Below, in pieces: positions 1 through 4,187 of a DNA stretch of 7,465 nucleotides (its first letter is position 1; every line of letters begins with the position of its first letter). The translations under genes and the position numbers were made by a program. The notes under the pieces were generated by a model. The model saw only the letters and a list, made by a program, of their open reading frames with translations. It was not told the origin of the DNA and did not search any database. This DNA is from Sulfurimonas sp. (GTDB lineage Bacteria > Campylobacterota > Campylobacteria > Campylobacterales > Sulfurimonadaceae): contig JALWON010000084.1 of NCBI GenBank assembly GCA_027083475.1, forward strand, positions 1-7,465. The letters run 5' to 3'.

Positions 1-881
1 ACAACACCCCTCTCTCCATTAAAATAGTTCCAGGCATTTCTTGTAAAAAGTACAGGAGCACCCACTTTAAGATGCAAGGCTTCTTCTATACGAGCATCTT
101 GCATAAACCTTTGTATCTCTTGCTCCTTGAGTGTTTTAAGATGCTTTACAATTTGTGCTTCTTTAATAAAAAGCTCACTCTCTATAAACGCAAGTTGGCA
201 TTTGTTGTGTTGCATTGCAGAGATATTTTTACCAAAAAGAAAAGTAAATTGGCTCAAATCATGAGGTAAAGGTTTGATAAATGCATTGAGTTGGTTATGC
301 ACATACTCATCCACATCACCAAAACGCACATGGTGCAAAAGTTCTATAAACGCAACATCATCCGTTCTATAGATGTGGGTAAGTTCCACTTTTTCAAAGT
401 CATAAGCAATCCAAGCTGCTGATTCAAAAGCAAATGCCACCTCTGCTACTCCTCTTGTCACGGGAGGCAATTGTAAAAAATCGCCTACCACTAAAAGAGC
501 ACCTTGAAAATTTGCTTGTTGAAGTCGCAATGCTATCATATCAAAAACTCCAGCACTTACCATAGAGATTTCATCTATGACAATAAGAGCCATACTCTCT
601 ATAAGCTTTTTCGTTTTTTTCTTCAATTCTAACTTTGCATTTTTTTCTAATTCTATACTATTTGAAGCAATCCCAAGATCAAAAAAGCTATGCAGGGTCT
701 GCCCGCCAATGAGTGTTGCAGCCATTCCTGTAGAAGCAAGTTTCGCCACTTTTTTCGCTTCTTCTTCATAAGCTTGAATAATCTCACGTGTCAGTGTTGT
801 CTTACCAACCCCAGCACCACCTGTTAAAAAGATATTTTTTTTATTGTGAAGTTTCTTTATTGTAGCATTGCAATAATTCAT
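1..881 (-). CDS. PIF1/RecD-like superfamily 1B DNA helicase (C-terminus beyond window)
   Basis: An open frame of 293 codons reads from ATG at 881 to the left edge without a stop, so the C-terminal part is missing. Motifs seen in order: Walker A GGAGVGKT (residues 21-28), a TGMAA motif (51-55), Walker B VIDEIS (101-106), motif III GDFLQLPP (133-140), the YR of the motif IV region (171-172), and GAPVLFTRNAWNYFNGERG (274-292), which matches the conserved 'R-N----NG--G' segment of PIF1 and RecD-type helicases. Family members are ATP-driven 5'-3' DNA helicases of the cytoplasm. The Walker A lies only ~20 residues from the start, so there is no RecD-style N-terminal domain, which favours a PIF1-like protein over RecD. 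A role in repair or replication is inferred from the family only. ATG 881 is the only usual start codon after the in-frame stop upstream, but it has no visible Shine-Dalgarno sequence. The gene is divergent from the response regulator gene. Confidence 0.9.
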   Translation of the reverse strand, partial: MNYCNATIKKLHNKKNIFLTGGAGVGKTTLTREIIQAYEEEAKKVAKLASTGMAATLIGGQTLHSFFDLGIASNSIELEKNAKLELKKKTKKLIESMALIVIDEISMVSAGVFDMIALRLQQANFQGALLVVGDFLQLPPVTRGVAEVAFAFESAAWIAYDFEKVELTHIYRTDDVAFIELLHHVRFGDVDEYVHNQLNAFIKPLPHDLSQFTFLFGKNISAMQHNKCQLAFIESELFIKEAQIVKHLKTLKEQEIQRFMQDARIEEALHLKVGAPVLFTRNAWNYFNGERGV

Positions 882-902
882 AAGTGAAGTGTAACCATAT
901 TC

Positions 903-908
903 ACTATA
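903..908 (-). promoter_or_regulatory. possible -10 element for the helicase gene
   Basis: Reading leftward, TATAGT resembles a sigma-70 -10 hexamer and would start transcription about 15 bases before the helicase ATG. It overlaps the TATAAT read on the other strand. No convincing -35 is visible, which is common in Campylobacterota promoters. This is inferred from sequence only. Confidence 0.35.
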
Positions 909-910
909 AT
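905..910 (+). promoter_or_regulatory. probable -10 element of the response regulator gene
   Basis: A perfect TATAAT lies 49 bases before the GTG start, predicting a transcript with a leader of roughly 40 bases. There is no good -35 hexamer 16-18 bases upstream. Campylobacterota housekeeping promoters often lack one, so this does not count strongly against the call. It sits beside the right arm of an AGTGAA/TTCACT inverted repeat (883-888 and 900-905). Confidence 0.5.
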
Positions 911-911
911 T

Positions 912-946
912 TTAGATAAATACTTGTACTATTAGATACAAATACT
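912..946 (+). repeat. imperfect direct repeat in the leader of the response regulator gene
   Basis: TTAGATAAATACT (912-924) recurs as TTAGATACAAATACT (932-946) with two inserted bases. The copies begin 20 bases apart, close to two turns of the helix. They lie between the proposed -10 and the ribosome binding site. A tandem site for a DNA-binding regulator is possible, but the repeat is AT-rich and could be chance. Confidence 0.4.
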
Positions 947-948
947 AT

Positions 949-953
949 AAGGA
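949..953 (+). promoter_or_regulatory. ribosome binding site fixing the GTG start at 960
   Basis: AAGGA lies 6 bases upstream of GTG 960. No ATG nearby in this frame precedes the DxxxN-type start of the first receiver domain, so the site supports the GTG as the true start. Confidence 0.75.
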
Positions 954-959
954 CTTTTT

Positions 960-1745
960 GTGGACAATAGAATTTTAGTCGTAGATGACAATAAAACATT
1001 AGCAAATTTAATCGCAAAACAACTCCAAACAAGCTTAAGCTATGAGATAGATATAGCCTATAGCCTCCAAGAAGCAAAACTTTTTTTGCATAAATATGAT
1101 TACTTTTTGACACTCTTAGACATTAATCTTCCCGATGCTCCCAATGGAGAGGTTGTAGACTATGCACTTTCAAAAAAACAGAGAATCATCGTCTTGAGTG
1201 GAAATATTGACAAAACTTTTAGAGAAGAGATACTCAAAAAAAGCATCATCGACTATGTCAATAAAGGAGGCGTTGCAGATGTAAAATATATCATTCAATC
1301 CATCCAAAGATTAGAAAAAAACAAAAATCACAACATTCTTCTTGTCGAGGACTCTTTAGTCGTACGCAAACAGATGCAAGCTCTTTTAGAAAATATGAAC
1401 TTTCATGTTATCGCCGTTGCGCATGGAGAAGAAGCTTTGGGTATGTTGCAAACATCTACACAGATGAGTTTGGTTTTAACAGATTACAATATGCCTGTGA
1501 TGAATGGCTTAGAACTCACGCAAACAATACGAAAAACATATGACAAAAAGCAACTGCCTATTATTGTGCTCTCTTCAGATAATGATGCAACAACTACCGC
1601 TCTCTTTTTAAAACAAGGTGCAAATGATTACATCAAAAAACCTTTCTCTAAAGAAGAGTTTTCTTGTCGTATACACAATACATTAGAGACTTTTGAGTAT
1701 ATTCAAATGCTGACAAATTATGATGTCAGTTTTGATGATTTATAA
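960..1745 (+). CDS. response regulator with two receiver domains and no output domain
   Basis: The 261-residue protein has two CheY-like receiver domains in tandem. REC1 (about residues 4-118) shows the acidic pair D9-D10, phospho-acceptor D54 (LLDINLPD), switch Ser80 and Lys102. REC2 (about 125-245) shows E130-D131, D175 (LTDYNMPVMNG), Ser205 and Lys227 in a KKPF motif. Both sites therefore look able to accept phosphate from a histidine kinase. No kinase or other two-component gene is in the window. REC1's LPDAPNGE segment and REC2's KPFSKEEF segment resemble, from memory, REC-REC-GGDEF diguanylate cyclases of Campylobacterota. Here the protein ends ~16 residues after REC2 with MLTNYDVSFDDL, where those proteins enter the GGDEF linker. 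It is probably a single-domain-type signalling protein or phosphate sink acting through protein contacts. GTG start. It overlaps the convergent VWA gene by 6 bases. Confidence 0.9.
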   Translation: MDNRILVVDDNKTLANLIAKQLQTSLSYEIDIAYSLQEAKLFLHKYDYFLTLLDINLPDAPNGEVVDYALSKKQRIIVLSGNIDKTFREEILKKSIIDYVNKGGVADVKYIIQSIQRLEKNKNHNILLVEDSLVVRKQMQALLENMNFHVIAVAHGEEALGMLQTSTQMSLVLTDYNMPVMNGLELTQTIRKTYDKKQLPIIVLSSDNDATTTALFLKQGANDYIKKPFSKEEFSCRIHNTLETFEYIQMLTNYDVSFDDL

Positions 1746-2846
1746 AAAAATAATCTCTCCAAAAGGGACTTCCTTCTCTTTTGTGCTCACCCATTTTACT
1801 TCAAAATTTGGTGTTTGTGTAGGAAAAGTCCCCTCTAAATCTGTAAAATAGAGCAGTAATTTTACCGCATCGAACTTCTCCTCACAGTATGTAAAAACAG
1901 GTCGAAAATCAGTCCCGCCATTCCCTTTGAGGGTTACTTCTAAAGTATCGCCACTAGTAAATGTTGTGTGTGATTGAATTGTATCATCACACACTAAAAG
2001 TTCTATCTCATAGTGCTGCACCAATGCCATTAAAAAATTTACTTCACTTAAAAACTGGTTTAAAAGTTCATTATCTACTGATGAAGAGCTGTCAATAGCA
2101 ATGACCAAACGAAATGTTTGTGAAATATTGGAAGGAAGATAGATACCATAGGAGAGAAGTTTTTTACTCGGTGGCAAAAGTGCATAATCATCGCGAAAGT
2201 ATCGTTCGAGTGCCGACTTGATTTCCTCTCGCCAATCCACTTTTCCAAAAGTATTCAGTTGAAAAAATCGCTCTATTTGCAGGGGTGCTTCGCCTCGCTT
2301 GAACTCTTTTTCAAGCTGTGAAATTGCCTCCTCTGCAAAGAGCTGTTCTTGGAGAATCTCTTCTTGTAATGCCTCTTGCGTTTGTTTGTATTGATTTTGC
2401 ACATCATCAAGATCATCAGCCTCATACTCTAGATCTTCATCCTCTCGTAAAATATCATCTTTTAACTCAGCATAAATTGCTTCAGCATACATTCCTTTAA
2501 ATCTTTTTCTATACTGTGCCCCATAAGGCATATCTAAACCATTACTCACAAGCATATCATTAATAGCCATATCAGTTGCCATTTGCCATAACCAGCCACT
2601 ACGATTATGCTTGCGTTTATCATGCGCTAAACTTGCATGCATCGCTCCATTTGCAAAAACAAATTCGAGTTCACTTATCTCTAATTTTTCTAAATATTCA
2701 TCATTGTATTCTAGTGTGATACCATTACTTTTAAAAGCTTCAATATCATCATTTTTCACTAAAATGAGTTTTGAGGCCAATGTTCCAAAATAAGGGAAAT
2801 CCACAAGAAGTTTTGCTTTGGCTTGCGAGATTTTTTGTGTGAGCAT
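1740..2846 (-). CDS. VWA-like protein with degenerate metallopeptidase-like N-terminus (DUF2201/COG3864 type)
   Basis: This 368-residue protein belongs, by its layout, to the DUF2201 group: an N-terminal putative metallopeptidase domain, a charged linker and a C-terminal VWA-like domain. Positions below count from ATG 2846. The C-terminal domain (about 245-368) keeps a metal-ion-dependent adhesion site: DSSSS at 252-256, GGTD at 310-313 and TD at 335-336. The N-terminal domain has the conserved run from the histidine segment to MATDMAIN (89-96), but the usual HExxH appears as NGAMH (66-70), followed by H75. The linker (130-180) is very acidic, then helical and probably coiled coil. Family members usually sit beside a MoxR-type AAA+ ATPase and may be chaperone-like; none is present here. 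There is no signal peptide or membrane segment, so it is probably cytoplasmic. A TTG start nine codons earlier (2873) is possible, but ATG 2846 has AAAAAGG at 6-base spacing. The function is not established. Confidence 0.82.
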   Translation of the reverse strand: MLTQKISQAKAKLLVDFPYFGTLASKLILVKNDDIEAFKSNGITLEYNDEYLEKLEISELEFVFANGAMHASLAHDKRKHNRSGWLWQMATDMAINDMLVSNGLDMPYGAQYRKRFKGMYAEAIYAELKDDILREDEDLEYEADDLDDVQNQYKQTQEALQEEILQEQLFAEEAISQLEKEFKRGEAPLQIERFFQLNTFGKVDWREEIKSALERYFRDDYALLPPSKKLLSYGIYLPSNISQTFRLVIAIDSSSSVDNELLNQFLSEVNFLMALVQHYEIELLVCDDTIQSHTTFTSGDTLEVTLKGNGGTDFRPVFTYCEEKFDAVKLLLYFTDLEGTFPTQTPNFEVKWVSTKEKEVPFGEIIFL

Positions 2847-2852
2847 ACAGAA

Positions 2853-2859
2853 CCTTTTT
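2853..2859 (-). promoter_or_regulatory. ribosome binding site deciding the VWA gene start
   Basis: AAAAAGG, read on the minus strand, is 6 bases before ATG 2846. The alternative TTG at 2873 has no purine-rich site before it, so the shorter reading is preferred. Confidence 0.7.
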
Positions 2860-2886
2860 TGTTTTTCAATCAATTTATGTTATAAT
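2859..2886 (+). promoter_or_regulatory. probable sigma-70 promoter of the glycine-free small protein
   Basis: TTGTTT (2859-2864) and a perfect TATAAT (2881-2886) are separated by 16 bases. Predicted transcription begins near 2893, about 24 bases before ATG 2917. The -35 match is weak; the -10 match is strong. Confidence 0.55.
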
Positions 2887-2887
2887 A
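2882..2887 (-). promoter_or_regulatory. possible -10 element of the VWA gene, overlapping the opposite -10
   Basis: Read leftward, TATTAT occupies nearly the same bases as the plus-strand TATAAT. Transcription would start near 2875, about 30 bases before ATG 2846. No clear -35 is visible. If both are real, RNA polymerase could occupy only one at a time. Confidence 0.4.
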
Positions 2888-2901
2888 CTTAGTAAAGACT
2901 T

Positions 2902-2910
2902 AAAAAAGGA
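2902..2910 (+). promoter_or_regulatory. ribosome binding site deciding the start at 2917
   Basis: AAAAAAGGA ends 6 bases before ATG 2917. A TTG at 2911, two codons earlier in frame, directly abuts this site and would leave no spacing, so ATG 2917 is the start. Confidence 0.75.
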
Positions 2911-2916
2911 TTGGTT

Positions 2917-3378
2917 ATGTTTGTTTCTTCCTATAGTACTTACATTGATACAAATCGTACCTCTAAGTCACAAGAGAGTAAAAAAGAGCAGCAAATTTCC
3001 AAAGAAGAGAGTTCTTTTGCTCAAAAGCTCAATGCAACACCAACAAAATTACATACACAAACACTCAATCTTCCTATCAATTATGTTTCAAACTATAAGG
3101 TTTTACACAACCAGCAAAAGCTCCAACAAGATATGCAGCAAAATATGCAAAAACTCAAATTTTCAAAAATGAAAACTTTTACAAATGCACAAGTAGCTTA
3201 TAGCGACAACACAAAAATGTTTTCTCTACTCATCAAACCACGAGCAACACTCAACCAAACACCAAGAATTGACAAAAAAATGCCTCTACAAGCACAAGAA
3301 GCCAAAACATCTCTCATGAAACATCAAATGGTAAACACCTATATAGCAAACGAAAACTACTACCGCATTACTGCCTAA
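2917..3378 (+). CDS. small hypothetical protein without glycine, cysteine or tryptophan
   Basis: I do not recognise a named family. The 153-residue product is basic and rich in Lys, Gln, Asn, Ser and Thr. It contains no glycine, cysteine or tryptophan. There is no signal peptide, lipobox or membrane segment. The N-terminus (MFVSSYSTYIDTN) is followed by a low-complexity stretch to about residue 45. Then come an LPINYVSNYK segment (50-59), a probably helical Gln/Met/Lys-rich stretch (60-85), a middle segment SDNTKMFSLL (94-103), and a polar C-terminus ending VNTYIANENYYRITA. The order of polar and helical stretches suggests an extended or partner-dependent protein. A clear ribosome binding site, a perfect -10 and a length of 153 codons argue that it is expressed. 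It is divergent from the VWA gene and convergent with the ymdB-like gene, overlapping it by 4 bases. Vague memory of similar Sulfurimonas proteins cannot be verified here. Confidence 0.75.
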   Translation: MFVSSYSTYIDTNRTSKSQESKKEQQISKEESSFAQKLNATPTKLHTQTLNLPINYVSNYKVLHNQQKLQQDMQQNMQKLKFSKMKTFTNAQVAYSDNTKMFSLLIKPRATLNQTPRIDKKMPLQAQEAKTSLMKHQMVNTYIANENYYRITA

Positions 3379-4187
3379 TCTTCTTCGCGCCACGCCTCTG
3401 TTTTTAACACCCGACCATCATCAAACACTTTTACTTTATAAGCACTTTGACACTTTCCATCTTCTAAATCCATTATCACCATCTGCATGATTTTTTTACA
3501 CTTTTTTGGTATGTCATAATGCGATTTCAGTCCTGTCATAAACTGATTTATAGGAGCTTTTTTATCCATTCCTATGACATTATCACGGCACCCTGTGAGA
3601 CCAATATCTGTTAGGTACAGCGTGTTATGTGCTATTTGTAAATCATCAGTGCTTACATGAGTATGTGTCCCGACAATCGCACTTACCTCACCTTGGAGCA
3701 TCATCATCAGTCCGCGTTTTTCACTTGTTGCTTCTGCATGAAAATCTATAAAAATATTTTGCACACCCGCTTCTTTTAAGCCCTGCACACTCTCTAATGC
3801 ACAACGAAAAGCATTGTCCGTATAAGGCATACCATAATGCCCCATAAGGTTTAAAACAGCGAGCTTTTCTCCTGCGACTTCATAGGTTTTCACTCCTGTT
3901 CCTGCCACTCCCTCAGGGTAGTTATGCGGACGTAAAATCTCACGCGATTCAAAAAGAGGGAGAATATCTTTTTTATCCCAAGAGTGATTCCCCCCTGTCA
4001 TCACGTTTACCCCTGCACTAAACAACTCATCTGCGTTTTTCATTGTTAAGCCAAAGCCATGGGAAGCATTTTCATAATTTGCTATCACAAAATCAAGGGC
4101 TTCTTCTTTTTTAATTTGAGACAAATATGTTTGTATCATCTTACGACCAGGTTGTCCGACAATATCACCAATAAAAGCTATTTTCAC
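3375..4187 (-). CDS. ymdB: YmdB-family metallophosphoesterase (TIGR00282 type)
   Basis: The 270-residue protein matches the Bacillus subtilis YmdB family along its length. All the di-metal and catalytic residues are present at the positions known there: D8 (IGDIVG), E39-N40 (NYENASHG), N67-H68 (GGNHSWD), H150 (DFHAEATSEK), and H175 and H177 (GTHTHVSTDD). In the family the enzyme hydrolyses 2',3'- and 3',5'-cyclic nucleotides in the cytoplasm, and in B. subtilis it influences biofilm and motility decisions. Its role in this organism is unknown. The GTG start shares one base with the mfd stop (TAGTG), and its AAAGG site lies 7 bases upstream inside the last mfd codons, so translation is probably coupled to mfd. 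It is the last gene of the operon; its stop falls inside the 3' end of the convergent small-protein gene. Confidence 0.92.
   Translation of the reverse strand: MKIAFIGDIVGQPGRKMIQTYLSQIKKEEALDFVIANYENASHGFGLTMKNADELFSAGVNVMTGGNHSWDKKDILPLFESREILRPHNYPEGVAGTGVKTYEVAGEKLAVLNLMGHYGMPYTDNAFRCALESVQGLKEAGVQNIFIDFHAEATSEKRGLMMMLQGEVSAIVGTHTHVSTDDLQIAHNTLYLTDIGLTGCRDNVIGMDKKAPINQFMTGLKSHYDIPKKCKKIMQMVIMDLEDGKCQSAYKVKVFDDGRVLKTEAWREED

Noticed and set aside
577..771. Plus-strand frame of 64 codons opposite the helicase gene
   Set aside because: It is antisense to well-conserved helicase motifs, has no ribosome binding site and no recognisable domain. The plus-strand frame at 72-269 is rejected for the same reason.
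904..1113. Minus-strand frame of 69 codons opposite the response regulator
   Set aside because: It lies antisense to the first receiver domain, whose motifs are intact, and has no supporting features.
2847..2873. Longer N-terminus of the VWA protein from TTG at 2873
   Set aside because: There is no ribosome binding site before it, while ATG 2846 has AAAAAGG at 6 bases; the proposed transcription start near 2875 would also leave almost no leader.
2921..3172. Alternative plus-strand frame of 83 codons inside the small-protein gene
   Set aside because: The frame starting at 2917 has the ribosome binding site at correct spacing and is nearly twice as long; this one is a shifted-frame shadow.
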